NCBI RefSeq assembly: GCF_014282275.1
Contig: NZ_VFIA01000009.1
Location: forward strand, 1-64,000
From: Spirosoma utsteinense
GTDB taxonomy: Bacteria > Bacteroidota > Bacteroidia > Cytophagales > Spirosomataceae
DNA: 64,000 bases
Direction: 5' to 3'
Position 1 is the first letter of the stretch. Every line of letters starts with the position of its first letter. The notes below the pieces were generated by a model. That model saw only the letters and a list, made by a program, of their open reading frames with translations. It ran no database searches and was not told where the DNA came from. Positions 31,622 to 40,563 of the stretch are shown piece by piece. The position numbers and the translations under genes are program-made.

Positions 31622-34390
31622 ATGAGGCAATTCTGTCTATTCCTAACCCTTCAACTTTTTACCATTTCCGTTTTTGGTCAGGTCACTATTCGTAGTCTCC
31701 TGACTGAAAACCGCGTCAATCCTATTGGTCTGGACGTGCCTGCACCACGCCTGAGCTGGCAACTTGTTCCTGCCGTAGCCACGAAGCGAAACGTCAGGCA
31801 GACGGCCTACGAAATTCGGGTAGGTACCGATGCTGCGTCAGTCGCGAAAGGCAGCGTTTGGCAATCGGGGCGGGTCGCGTCGGATCAGTCGGTACAGGTG
31901 CCGTATGCAGGAGCCGCGCTACAGCCCGGTCAGCGCTACACCTGGCAGGTGCGCGTGTGGGACAGTCCGTCGGGCAAACCATCGGCCTGGAGCGCACCCG
32001 CTTTCTGGCAAACCGGCCTGATGACGGCCGCCAACTGGAAGGCAAAATGGATTGAAGCGGGCTACGTCGAAGATACCATAAACCAGCCCAGCCCCCTGTT
32101 CCGGAAGGCGTTTGCGGCTCCCAAACCCGTTCGCTCGGCCACGCTGTACATGACGGCGCATGGACTGTATGAAGCCCGGATCAACGGCCAGCGCGTGGGT
32201 GATGCCTACCTCACGCCCGGCTGGACAACCTACAACAGTCACCTTCAATACCAGGTCTACGACGTAACGAACCTGCTCAAAACGGGTGCCAACGCCATTG
32301 GGGTTACGCTTGGCAGCGGCTGGTACCGGGGGCGGTTGGCCTGGGAAAAGCAGCGCAACATCTATGGCAAAAACCTGGCGCTGCTGGGCCAGTTGGTCCT
32401 AACCTATGCTGATGGAAGCACTGAAACCGTCAATACCGATGCCAGTTGGAAATCCTCGACAGGCCCCGTCCGTTCGTCCGAAATCTACGACGGTGAGGTG
32501 TATGACGCCCGGCTGGAAAAGGCAGGCTGGGACAAGCCGGGCTATGCCGACGCCGACTGGTCGGGGGTGACGACGAAGGAGTTTGGGTATGCCAATCTGG
32601 TTGCCAACTACAACGAACTCATCACGAAACACGAACGCATAAAGCCTGTTAAGATCCTGACCACGCCGAAGGGTGAAACGGTCCTTGACTTCGGGCAGAA
32701 TGTGGTGGGCTGGGTCGAACTGAGCCCGACGGGTAAAGCGGGTGATAAGATCGTTCTGTCGCACGTGGAGATGCTCGATAAATTCGGCAACCCCTATTTC
32801 GATAACCTGCGGACTGCCAAAGCACAGGCGACGTATCTGCTCAAAGGAGGACGTGAGACGCTGGAACCCCATTTTACGTTTTTCGGCTTTCGCTACGTCC
32901 GCATCGAAGGGCTGACTGGTCCCGTGAACCCCGCCGATTTCACGGCTGTCGTGCTGTATTCCGATATGCCCAAAACGGGCGATTTCACAACGTCTAACAA
33001 ACTCGTCAATCAGCTACAAAGCAATATTCAGTGGGGCCAGCGGGGCAACTTCCTTGACGTGCCCACCGACTGCCCCCAGCGTGACGAGCGGCTGGGCTGG
33101 ACCGGCGATGCCGAAGTGTTCTCCCGCACGGCCGCGTTCAATTTTGGTGTTAATAATTTCTTTGCCAAGTGGCTCAAAGACGTAGCAGCTGAGCAGGCAC
33201 CCAACGGGGCTGTACCGTTCGTTATTCCCGACGTGCTGAAAGAGCAGGGACCCTTCGCCCGGGAACCCGCCGGAGCCGCCGGTTGGTCGGATGCGAGCAT
33301 CATTATTCCCTGGAATATGTACGTTGCCTACGGCGACCGGCGTTTGCTGGAACAGCAATATGCCAGCATGAAAGCCTACGAAGGCTACATGGAGAAAGTT
33401 GCTAAAGATGATCTGTGGAGCGAAGGATTCCAGTTTGGTGACTGGCTGTCGTATGTCGATACCGAAGGAAGTCCGGCCTTCGAAGCGCGGTCGGCGTTCA
33501 CGGATACGCATCTGGTTGCGCAATGTTTCTACGCCTACAGTACCGAGCTGATGCGCAAGGCGGCTACGCTGCTGGGCAAGACGGAGGATGCCGCGCATTA
33601 CACCGCCCTGCTCGGCCGTATCAAAACGGCGTTTCAGCAAGCCTACATGACCCCAAACGGTCGGCTCATCTCCGATACGCAAACGGCCTACGTACTGGCG
33701 CTGCAATTCGATATGCTGCCCGAATCACTCCGGCAGCAGGCAGTAACGCGGCTGGTGCAGAATGTGAAAAAATACAAAAACCACCTTACCACCGGCTTTC
33801 TGGGTACCCCATTTTTATGCCCTGTGCTGACCCGCTTCGGACAGAACGACGTAGCCTATGACCTGCTTTTGCAGGAAACCTACCCGTCGTGGTTATACCC
33901 GGTCAAGATGGGAGCTACCACGATCTGGGAGCGCTGGGACTCGATGAAGCCCGATAGTACCTTTCAAAGCCCATCCATGACGTCGTTCAATCACTATGCC
34001 TACGGGGCCGTTGGCGACTGGATGTACCGAACCATTACCGGCATCGATACGGATGAAACCGGACCGGGCTACAAGCAGATCACGATCAAGCCGCAGCCGG
34101 GCGGAGGCCTGACGTCGGCAAATGCAAGCCTGCGGACGTATTATGGGATGGTTCGCTCCGGTTGGAAAAAAGAAGCGGGCAAGTTCAGCATGACCGTTGA
34201 GGTACCAGCGAATACGACCGCTACACTTTACGTCCCAGCTACCAGCGCTGATGTCGTGCAGGAAGGCGGTAAGCCCTTACGTGCCGCCGGCCTGACTGTG
34301 GCTGGCACGGAGTCAGGTTATGTCAAGCTTAGCGTAGGTTCAGGCGTTTATCAGTTCACAGTAAATCAATCAATGATGAGTGATGAATGA
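31622..34390 (+). CDS. Alpha-L-rhamnosidase, GH78
   Basis: A 922-residue secreted enzyme with a signal peptide over residues 1-20 (ending SVFGQ). Domain order is an N-terminal fibronectin-like/Bac_rhamnosid_N part with RYTWQVRVWDS, a rhamnose-binding beta domain, then the (alpha/alpha)6 barrel with NFLDVPTDCPQRDERLGWTGD (quoted as VPTDCPQRDERLGWTGD), carrying the acidic residues conserved in GH78, and later MGATTIWERWDSMKPD. A C-terminal beta domain closes the protein. It removes terminal alpha-L-rhamnose from glycans or glycosides, probably in the periplasm. The last codons lie inside a repetitive inverted-repeat segment. The transporter gene follows. Confidence 0.93.
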   Translation: MRQFCLFLTLQLFTISVFGQVTIRSLLTENRVNPIGLDVPAPRLSWQLVPAVATKRNVRQTAYEIRVGTDAASVAKGSVWQSGRVASDQSVQVPYAGAALQPGQRYTWQVRVWDSPSGKPSAWSAPAFWQTGLMTAANWKAKWIEAGYVEDTINQPSPLFRKAFAAPKPVRSATLYMTAHGLYEARINGQRVGDAYLTPGWTTYNSHLQYQVYDVTNLLKTGANAIGVTLGSGWYRGRLAWEKQRNIYGKNLALLGQLVLTYADGSTETVNTDASWKSSTGPVRSSEIYDGEVYDARLEKAGWDKPGYADADWSGVTTKEFGYANLVANYNELITKHERIKPVKILTTPKGETVLDFGQNVVGWVELSPTGKAGDKIVLSHVEMLDKFGNPYFDNLRTAKAQATYLLKGGRETLEPHFTFFGFRYVRIEGLTGPVNPADFTAVVLYSDMPKTGDFTTSNKLVNQLQSNIQWGQRGNFLDVPTDCPQRDERLGWTGDAEVFSRTAAFNFGVNNFFAKWLKDVAAEQAPNGAVPFVIPDVLKEQGPFAREPAGAAGWSDASIIIPWNMYVAYGDRRLLEQQYASMKAYEGYMEKVAKDDLWSEGFQFGDWLSYVDTEGSPAFEARSAFTDTHLVAQCFYAYSTELMRKAATLLGKTEDAAHYTALLGRIKTAFQQAYMTPNGRLISDTQTAYVLALQFDMLPESLRQQAVTRLVQNVKKYKNHLTTGFLGTPFLCPVLTRFGQNDVAYDLLLQETYPSWLYPVKMGATTIWERWDSMKPDSTFQSPSMTSFNHYAYGAVGDWMYRTITGIDTDETGPGYKQITIKPQPGGGLTSANASLRTYYGMVRSGWKKEAGKFSMTVEVPANTTATLYVPATSADVVQEGGKPLRAAGLTVAGTESGYVKLSVGSGVYQFTVNQSMMSDE

Positions 34391-34464
34391 TGAACGATGA
34401 ATGAATAGGTTTTGCGTCAGCTATTCACTCACTCATCACTCATCATTCATCGTTCATCATTCAT
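34383..34464. terminator. 22-bp inverted repeat across the GH78 stop
   Basis: ATGAATGATGAACGATGAAT and two further bases (34383-34404) pair exactly with 34443-34464. The arms are built from degenerate ATGA/TCAT repeats, and the GH78 stop (34388-34390) is inside the left arm. It lies between rhamnosidase and rhaT, so it might reduce read-through to rhaT or stabilise the upstream transcript. Confidence 0.6.
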
Positions 34465-34496
34465 TACTCCTTTCACCCTTTTTCATTTTTTACCAC

Positions 34497-35531
34497 ATGT
34501 CTGCAATTCTTGGTGTTTTCTTTCATGCATTGGGTGGTTATGCCTCCGGTACATTTTACATTCCCTTTCGTCGGGTAAAAGGCTGGTCGTGGGAGAGTGC
34601 CTGGATTGTGGGAGGCATTGCTTCCTGGATCATTGTACCCTGGGTGATGGGCTGGATAACGGTCAGCAACCCTGTTGGCGCTATTACCGGCGCCGATTCT
34701 GCTACGCTGGGCTGGACATTTTTGTTCGGTCTGTTGTGGGGCATTGGTGGCCTGACCTTTGGCCTGTCGATGCGTTACCTCGGTATTTCGCTGGGCATGG
34801 CCGTAGCGTTGGGGTACTGTTCTGCTTTCGGTACATTGATTCCACCCCTCTACGAGGGTCGGTTCGATGAGTTGCTCGGCACCCGATCGGGCCTGTTCAC
34901 GCTGGCAGGCGTGGCTGTCTGTTTGATCGGTATCGCCGTCTGTGGCCGGGCCGGTTTCATGAAAGAAAACGAGCTGGATGCTGAACAGCAGAAAGCGACC
35001 ATTGCTGAATTCAACCTGCGGAAAGGCATTGCCGTAGCGACCGTATCGGGCATTCTGAGCGCCTGTTTCGCCTTTGGTCTCACGGCGGGGAAACCCATTG
35101 CGCTACTGGCTGTAGCGGGCGGTACGAATCCGCTGTTTCAGAACAACGCCATTTATCCGGTGCTGCTGCTGGGCGGTTTCACGACCAACTTCATCTGGTG
35201 CATGATCCTGAACCGTCGCAACCGGACGTTCGGTGATTACACCGCGTCGAAGGCACCGCTGCGCAGTAATTATTTCTGGGCTATTCTGGCCGGTACGACC
35301 TGGTATTTTCAGTTCTTCTTCTACGGTATGGGCGATACCTACCTGGGCGACGAATTCCGGTTCGCGGGCTGGACACTGCATATGGCCTTTATCATCACCT
35401 TCAGCACGATCTGGGGACTGGCCCTGCACGAATGGAAAGGAGCCAGCAAAGCCACCTACCGCGTCGTTTACATCGGTCTTGGCCTGATCATATTCTCCAC
35501 CGTCCTGATCGGTATGGGAAGTCAGTTTTGA
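34497..35531 (+). CDS. rhaT: L-rhamnose/proton symporter RhaT
   Basis: A 344-residue inner-membrane protein of the drug/metabolite transporter superfamily, with about ten hydrophobic segments. It starts MSAILGVFFHALGGYASGTF, which is the RhaT N terminus, so the ATG at 34497 is preferred although the frame is open upstream into the repeat. Further family lines are FYIPFRRVKGWSWESAW, LFGLLWGIGGLTFGLSMRYL and the late QFFFYGMGDTYLG. It would bring in rhamnose released by the GH78 enzyme. It is convergent with an ABC permease gene, with a long inverted repeat between. Confidence 0.93.
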   Translation: MSAILGVFFHALGGYASGTFYIPFRRVKGWSWESAWIVGGIASWIIVPWVMGWITVSNPVGAITGADSATLGWTFLFGLLWGIGGLTFGLSMRYLGISLGMAVALGYCSAFGTLIPPLYEGRFDELLGTRSGLFTLAGVAVCLIGIAVCGRAGFMKENELDAEQQKATIAEFNLRKGIAVATVSGILSACFAFGLTAGKPIALLAVAGGTNPLFQNNAIYPVLLLGGFTTNFIWCMILNRRNRTFGDYTASKAPLRSNYFWAILAGTTWYFQFFFYGMGDTYLGDEFRFAGWTLHMAFIITFSTIWGLALHEWKGASKATYRVVYIGLGLIIFSTVLIGMGSQF

Positions 35532-35655
35532 AAAAAGTCGTAAAGGGAGTCGTAAGTCGTAGGAGTCGTAAGGGGCTGACGCGAAAGCAACAAACTTGCG
35601 TCAGCCCCTTACGACTTATGACTTTTACGACTTCTACGACACTTCCGACTCCCTT
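35525..35655. terminator. Long inverted repeat between rhaT and the ABC permease
   Basis: The core arms 35564-35582 and 35598-35616 pair perfectly over 19 bases (AGTCGTAAGGGGCTGACGC). Outside them, several GTCGTAA/TTACGAC units pair imperfectly out to about 35525 and 35655. It fills the space between the two convergent stops and probably terminates both genes. Confidence 0.75.
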
Positions 35656-35661
35656 TTCGCC

Positions 35662-36903
35662 TTATTTCGCTCTGATAGCGATAACAGGGTCGAGCCGGGC
35701 GGCAGAGAAGGCGGGGATGATGCCTGATACAATGCCGATGATGCTCGATACGCCCAGCCCCAGTACGATGTTTCCCGTCGTTAGCTGTAGTTCCAGGGTA
35801 CCCAATTGCATAAACGACAGCGCATAAACCAGGGCAATACCGGCTAACCCGCCTACGAGACTTAACAGAATCGCTTCGAACAGAAACTGGAACAGGATGA
35901 AGTAATTTTTAGCACCCAGCGATTTCTGGATACCAATGATGTTGGTGCGTTCTTTAACGCTGACGAACATGATGTTGGCGATACCGAAGCCACCAATCAG
36001 GATAGAAAAGCCGCCAATTACCCAGCCCGCCAGTGTCAACACCACGAAAATGCCGCTAATAGCCTGGGCGATGGCTTCCGGGCGGTTGATGGCGAAGTTG
36101 TCGTCCTGCGTTGGGCGTAAACCCCGCCGGGTACGCATCAGGCCCCTGATTTCACCTTCGAGTTCAGTCAGGCCAGGGTCGTCATCATAGCCTTTAATGG
36201 CAATACTAATGCTGGGGTTGATGGAATGGAACATTTTGGCAAAAGCACCCAACGGAATCAGGCATTTGATGTCGGGGTTACCGCCTACATTTAATATACT
36301 TTCGCCCTTACGTTCCTGCGTACCGATAACGGTGAAATTCAGCCCGTTCAGCTTGAACGTTTTGCCGACCGGGTCTTGTGAGGGAAACAGGTTCCCGGCC
36401 ACATCGGCACCGATAATAGCCACGTTGCGGGCCACGTCGATTTCCTGCTGGGTAAAGTAGCGGCCCTGCTCGATGGGCACATCCGAAATGTCGTTGTACT
36501 CGAATGTTGTTCCCTGAATGAGCGACGACATGCTGTTATTGCCGTTCTTGACCGTTACCCGCCCTTTAAAATCGATAGCCACAACGGCCTGGGCTGTTTC
36601 GAGCCGGTCGTGCAGAAACTTGTATTCGGTCATTGATGCTTCGGGGCGCTGGAAGTACTTCCACCACTGGTACTCGCTGCCAAATGTCCAGGGCCATTTC
36701 TCCACATATATCACCTTATCGCCAATGAATGACAGGCTGGTTTTAATGTTGCGCTCCAGCGAATCGACCAGCGTGAACACCGCTATGATAGCAAAAATAC
36801 CGATCGTGACGCCCAGCAGAGAGAGGGTCGTGCGGAGGAGGTTGGACCGTAGCGCCTGCCACGCAAATCGGAAACTTTCTAAGATCTGACGAAGAAACCG
36901 CAT
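35662..36903 (-). CDS. MacB/FtsX-type ABC transporter permease
   Basis: A 413-residue permease starting MRFLRQILESFRFAWQAL. An N-terminal membrane helix (LLRTTLSLLGVTIGIFAIIAVF, quoted in part as LSLLGVTIGIFAIIAVF) is followed by a large MacB-type periplasmic domain and three C-terminal helices, with the FtsX-family motif NIMFVSVKERTNIIGIQKS and the final PVIAIRAK. The ATG at 36903 is preferred over an upstream TTG. Such proteins export lipoproteins or small molecules, or act as mechanotransducers. No cognate ATPase gene is adjacent, so its partner lies elsewhere. A good promoter lies upstream (36957-36988). Confidence 0.85.
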   Translation of the reverse strand: MRFLRQILESFRFAWQALRSNLLRTTLSLLGVTIGIFAIIAVFTLVDSLERNIKTSLSFIGDKVIYVEKWPWTFGSEYQWWKYFQRPEASMTEYKFLHDRLETAQAVVAIDFKGRVTVKNGNNSMSSLIQGTTFEYNDISDVPIEQGRYFTQQEIDVARNVAIIGADVAGNLFPSQDPVGKTFKLNGLNFTVIGTQERKGESILNVGGNPDIKCLIPLGAFAKMFHSINPSISIAIKGYDDDPGLTELEGEIRGLMRTRRGLRPTQDDNFAINRPEAIAQAISGIFVVLTLAGWVIGGFSILIGGFGIANIMFVSVKERTNIIGIQKSLGAKNYFILFQFLFEAILLSLVGGLAGIALVYALSFMQLGTLELQLTTGNIVLGLGVSSIIGIVSGIIPAFSAARLDPVIAIRAK

Positions 36904-36956
36904 ATTGCTTTGGCCTTCCAACTCAGCTGAGCACGTCAGTCAAAGCGGAATGCTAA

Positions 36957-36988
36957 CAAAAGTAACCAGGAAGGGGGCTGTTTTCAAA
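36957..36988 (-). promoter_or_regulatory. Promoter of the ABC permease gene
   Basis: On the minus strand TTTG (36985-36988), a 20-base gap, and TACTTTTG (36957-36964) fit the Bacteroidota -33/-7 promoter closely. It lies about 54 bases ahead of the start at 36903. Confidence 0.6.
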
Positions 36989-37071
36989 CCTGCTAGGCCG
37001 GTACGGACGGATTGACGGACGTTTGGTCAATTTTCGTAGCTTAGTGGTTTCTGACAACAACCTGACTCCCT

Positions 37072-38871
37072 ATGAAACGACAATTCCGTGTGTTGCCTTT
37101 ACTGGCGCTTACCCTCCTTGCCGGCTGTAAATCGCAGTCCCCAACGACAACGTCCGGGTCCGGTGTCCGGCAGGGTCTGGGCGTCTACGAGTACCGCGAT
37201 GAAGACCCGTCTGTACAACCATTTTTCTCTGACCGGCAGGGGGTTATTGGCCGAAATGGCATGGTGGCCTCGGCCCATCCCGAAGCGTCGCAGGTGGGCC
37301 TCAACATTCTTAAAGCAGGAGGTAACGCCGTTGATGCGGCCGTGGCTGTGCAGTTTGCCCTAGCGGTGGTTTATCCCGGTGCAGGCAACATTGGTGGCGG
37401 AGGGTTTATGGTCTACCGGGGCAACGATGGCAAAGCCTATACGCTCGATTACCGGGAGAAGGCCCCCGGCCGCGCTACCCAGGATATGTACCTCGACTCG
37501 CTGGGTAATGTCCGTCCGGGGCTCAGCATCAGCGGTCACCTGGCGAGTGGCGTGCCGGGATCGGTCGATGGAATGGCTGAAGCCCACAAGCGGTTCGGTA
37601 AGTTGTCCTGGGCGCAGGTGCTGCAACCTGCCATCGACCTGGCCGCGAAAGGATTTGCCCTCACCGAACGCGATGCTCTGGGTCTGAACCGGATCAAGGG
37701 CGACCTGACGACGATCAACCCCGGCAAAACGTACTTCCTGAAAAATACAAATCCCGCCGATACACTGAAGTGGCAGAAAGGTGAGATTATGGTGCAGGCC
37801 GATCTGGCCAGGACCCTGCAACGCATTCAAAGTCAGGGACGTGCCGGATTTTATGAAGGAGAAACCGCCCGGTTGCTGGCCGAGGAAATGAAGCGGGGCA
37901 ACGGATTGATAACCGAAGACGACCTCAAAGACTATCATTCGGTCTGGCGCGACCCGATTCAGGCCACCTACAAGAACTACAACGTGATTACCATGCCGCC
38001 AACCTCCAGTGGGGGCGTAGCGCTGGTTCAGCTGATGCGTTTTACAGAACCTTATCCGTTGCGGAAATGGGGCTGGAACCGCGATAGTACCGTACAGGTC
38101 ATGGTCGAAGCTGAACGGCGCGTGTATGCCGACCGGGCCAAGTTCCTCGGCGACCCCGACTTCGTGAAGGTGCCATCCGATACCCTGATGAACGTCGATT
38201 ACCTGAAAAGCCGCTGGACTGATTTCTCGTTTGCCAAAGCTACCGACAGTAAGAATGTACGCGGGGGGACGATCCCGGGTTACGAAAGTCTGGAAACGAC
38301 CCATTTTTCGGTAGTCGATAAGGCGGGGAATGCGGTCAGCATCACCACAACGCTCAATGGCGGCTACGGGAGCCGGGTGGTGGTAGGCGGTGCCGGCTTT
38401 TTCATGAATAACGAAATGGACGATTTCAGCGTGAAGCCGGGTGTTCCCAATATGTTCGGGCTGATCGGGAATCAGGCCAACGCCATTGCTCCGCAAAAAC
38501 GGATGCTGTCGAGCATGACACCTACGATTCTGGAGAAGGACGGGAAATTGTTCATGGTTGTCGGAACGCCGGGTGGCTCTACCATCATTACATCGGTCTA
38601 CCAAACGATCCTGAATGTGATCGAGCATGGTATGTCAATGCAGCAGGCCGTAAATGCGCTGAAATTCCATCACCAGTGGCTACCCGACAAAACCATCTTT
38701 GAGAACGGTGCTTTCTCGGATGCAACGGTACAAAATCTGCAAAATCGGGGCTACATGCTCGAAAAACTAACCAACACACTCGGGCGGATGGACTGCGTAC
38801 TGATTCGGCCCGACGGCTCTTACGAAGGCGCTTCCGACCCACGGGCCGACAATACGGCGAGGGGGTATTAG
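37072..38871 (+). CDS. ggt: Gamma-glutamyltransferase lipoprotein
   Basis: A 599-residue Ntn-hydrolase that cleaves gamma-glutamyl bonds such as those of glutathione. A lipobox LLAGC (about residue 19) suggests a membrane-anchored periplasmic form. The large-subunit part starts with GMVASAHPEASQVGLNILKAGGNAVDA. Autocleavage and catalysis are expected at T409 in ESLETTHFSVVD, followed by the Gly-rich TTLNGGYGS and the substrate-binding SSMTPTIL and GTPGGSTII. Length and motifs are complete. It is convergent with the DUF4142 gene, with a long polypurine inverted repeat in between. Confidence 0.93.
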   Translation: MKRQFRVLPLLALTLLAGCKSQSPTTTSGSGVRQGLGVYEYRDEDPSVQPFFSDRQGVIGRNGMVASAHPEASQVGLNILKAGGNAVDAAVAVQFALAVVYPGAGNIGGGGFMVYRGNDGKAYTLDYREKAPGRATQDMYLDSLGNVRPGLSISGHLASGVPGSVDGMAEAHKRFGKLSWAQVLQPAIDLAAKGFALTERDALGLNRIKGDLTTINPGKTYFLKNTNPADTLKWQKGEIMVQADLARTLQRIQSQGRAGFYEGETARLLAEEMKRGNGLITEDDLKDYHSVWRDPIQATYKNYNVITMPPTSSGGVALVQLMRFTEPYPLRKWGWNRDSTVQVMVEAERRVYADRAKFLGDPDFVKVPSDTLMNVDYLKSRWTDFSFAKATDSKNVRGGTIPGYESLETTHFSVVDKAGNAVSITTTLNGGYGSRVVVGGAGFFMNNEMDDFSVKPGVPNMFGLIGNQANAIAPQKRMLSSMTPTILEKDGKLFMVVGTPGGSTIITSVYQTILNVIEHGMSMQQAVNALKFHHQWLPDKTIFENGAFSDATVQNLQNRGYMLEKLTNTLGRMDCVLIRPDGSYEGASDPRADNTARGY

Positions 38872-39002
38872 GGAAGGAAAGGAGGAGAGGGAGGAGGGAG
38901 TAGAAGGAGGAAAGGGAGGAGGGAGGAAAGGGAGGAAAGGAGCTACCACGCAACCCTTTCCTCCTTCCTCCCTTTCCTCCCTTCCTCCTTCTACTCCCTT
39001 AA
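38869..39002. terminator. Polypurine/polypyrimidine inverted repeat between ggt and DUF4142 gene
   Basis: About 70 bases of pure G/A on the plus strand (38870-38942) face about 45 bases of pure C/T (38954-38998). The best stretch, 38895-38912 against 38982-38999 (AGGGAGTAGAAGGAGGAA), pairs exactly, and the remainder pairs with small bulges. It covers both convergent stops. A bidirectional terminator is likely; the mirror-like purine tract could also adopt triplex DNA. Confidence 0.75.
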
Positions 39003-39580
39003 TTCAATGCATTTCGCATCTGTTTGGCCTGATCCCGGTGTTTTTTGTCGCCCTCTTCCAGCTTACGGGCGAAGGTTTTGACGGTCTCGTTGGGTGCATT
39101 ATCGGCCAGGTCGTCAGCGGTATCGGTTGCCTTGTCGTTTACGGTATTCATTTCCTTCAGGTATTGAAGATCGAAGGCGGTGCCGGGCTTTTCGTCCTGT
39201 AAGTCCTCGATCCGATCTTTCCCGTCTTTTGCCATAGTGGCAGGCAGCGTGATGTTCATGGTCCGGGCCATATCGCGCAGTTGCTTTTCGTTCTGCTGAT
39301 GTTCGTTCATGGCCCGCTGCGCGTAGGAACGCACCTCAGGGTTTGTCGCTTTTTGCAGGGCTATTTTACTGAGTTCGTACTCGGTCATACCCATGCTAAA
39401 GAGTTCGACAACGTTATCGGCTACCTCTTTGGCGTCGCTTTTGGCATCGTCGCTGATGGCGGTAGCCTGCTGATCGATCTTCTTTTCGTTGACCTCTTTT
39501 GCGGCTTCTTTGCTGTCCTTCCCGCAGCCCCCGAGCAGGAGGCCGCTAACCATAAGAGCGCTCAGTATATTGATTTTCAT
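38999..39580 (-). CDS. DUF4142-family lipoprotein
   Basis: A 193-residue lipoprotein with lipobox LLGGC at about residue 19. The body is almost entirely helical and charged, with an N-terminal Lys/Asp/Glu-rich linker and then the DUF4142 pattern (TEYELSKIALQKATNPEVRSYAQRAM, quoted as LSKIALQKATNPEVRSYAQR) and MNEHQQNEKQL. DUF4142 proteins have a ferritin-like four-helix fold and are common in the periplasm of Bacteroidota; their role is not known, though a link with stress or acid tolerance has been suggested. Confidence 0.8.
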   Translation of the reverse strand: MKINILSALMVSGLLLGGCGKDSKEAAKEVNEKKIDQQATAISDDAKSDAKEVADNVVELFSMGMTEYELSKIALQKATNPEVRSYAQRAMNEHQQNEKQLRDMARTMNITLPATMAKDGKDRIEDLQDEKPGTAFDLQYLKEMNTVNDKATDTADDLADNAPNETVKTFARKLEEGDKKHRDQAKQMRNALN

Positions 39581-39643
39581 GGTAGTGCTACGTTTCGTTG
39601 TGACCTAAGAACACAGTAGCGCACGGGTTGTTTGGAATAGCGC

Positions 39644-39793
39644 AAACCCTGCCAGTGGTCGAAGACCCTGGTAGTGGTTAAGCGATGGTAGAGGAAACTC
39701 CCGCTCAACCACTACCAGGGTCTTCAACCACTACCAGGGTTATTTTCACCATCGTTCAACCACTACCAGGGTCTTCGACCACTGGCAGGGTTT
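39644..39793. repeat. REP-like palindromic block B (downstream of RAYT)
   Basis: The block begins AAACCCTGCCAGTGGTCGAA and ends with the exact inverse TTCGACCACTGGCAGGGTTT. Inside are four CCACTACCAGGGT or ACCCTGGTAGTGG units in both orientations and the pair AGCGATGGTAGAGG and CACCATCGTTC. The last bases supply the TAA stop of the RAYT gene. Same family as blocks A and C. Confidence 0.88.
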
Positions 39794-40403
39794 ACGACCT
39801 ATCGTTGAAATAATCACCAAACGTTTCGTTTTTCATTCCCTCGTGAAAGTTGATGAATTGTTGTTTCCCTCCGAACCAATCGAGCACTGCCTGTCGCTTT
39901 AGTAGGGTTGGTTTGTCGGATAGGTAAGCCAGGTAAGACGAATGGGGGTAGGTCTGGAAGCTGGTAGTAAAGCCGTGCTTAAGCGGATTACTGTGAATGT
40001 AGAAGATTAGCTGGGTGAAATAATCGTCGTGGTCTATACGCTCGCGGTGAACGTGTTTTTCAAATAAACTACCCGTTCTTCCCATAAGCGAATTGACTAT
40101 CTGAGCATGGCTGTTAAATAAATGACCCAGCAGTCTACCCGGTTCAGATATCTTTTTCCAGCCGCGTTCCTGCTTCCAGCGAATCAAATCAATTTCGTGT
40201 AGTTCTTTGATACGAACCATCAGGTGGAAATGATTATCCAACAGGCAATAAGCGTACGTGTCGAAAAGGGGTTCTGTGTAGTAGGCGTAACTTTTTAGAA
40301 AAGAGGTGTACAACTGTGGAAGTGGGAAAAGCGATGTACCATTGATGCCTCGGTTGTAAATATGGTAGCAGCAGCCATAGTCTAGAGGAGGTGGATTGTT
40401 CAT
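39792..40403 (-). CDS. RAYT: REP-associated tyrosine transposase
   Basis: A 203-residue Y1 transposase of the RAYT type. The HUH pair is H58 and H60 in DNHFHLMVR, and the catalytic Tyr is Y135 in FYIHSNPLKHG; a FEKHVHRERI element lies between them. The N terminus MNNPPPLDYGCCYHIYNRG is the usual start. The gene is bracketed by REP-like blocks B and C, the arrangement expected for a RAYT that processes its own REP sequences. Block B supplies its stop codon. The frame is intact. It lies at the end of the aromatic-degradation operon, on the same strand. Confidence 0.88.
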   Translation of the reverse strand: MNNPPPLDYGCCYHIYNRGINGTSLFPLPQLYTSFLKSYAYYTEPLFDTYAYCLLDNHFHLMVRIKELHEIDLIRWKQERGWKKISEPGRLLGHLFNSHAQIVNSLMGRTGSLFEKHVHRERIDHDDYFTQLIFYIHSNPLKHGFTTSFQTYPHSSYLAYLSDKPTLLKRQAVLDWFGGKQQFINFHEGMKNETFGDYFNDRS

Positions 40404-40464
40404 GGCAGGATGGGCTATTGTATTATGTATGCACAATGGCCCATCAAGATACATAATTGTAGCC

Positions 40465-40563
40465 AAACCCTGCCAGTGGTCGAAGACCTTGGTAGTGGTT
40501 GAGCGATGGTAGAGGAGACTCACGTTCGACCACTACCAGGGTCTTCAACCACTGGCAGGGTTT
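40465..40563. repeat. REP-like palindromic block C (upstream of RAYT)
   Basis: This begins AAACCCTGCCAGTGGTCGAA and ends CTTCAACCACTGGCAGGGTTT, with GGTAGTGGTTGAGCGATGGTAGAGG in the middle and CGACCACTACCAGGGTC after it. It is a shorter relative of block B. Its right half is translated as the C terminus of the flavin reductase gene (minus strand). Confidence 0.88.
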
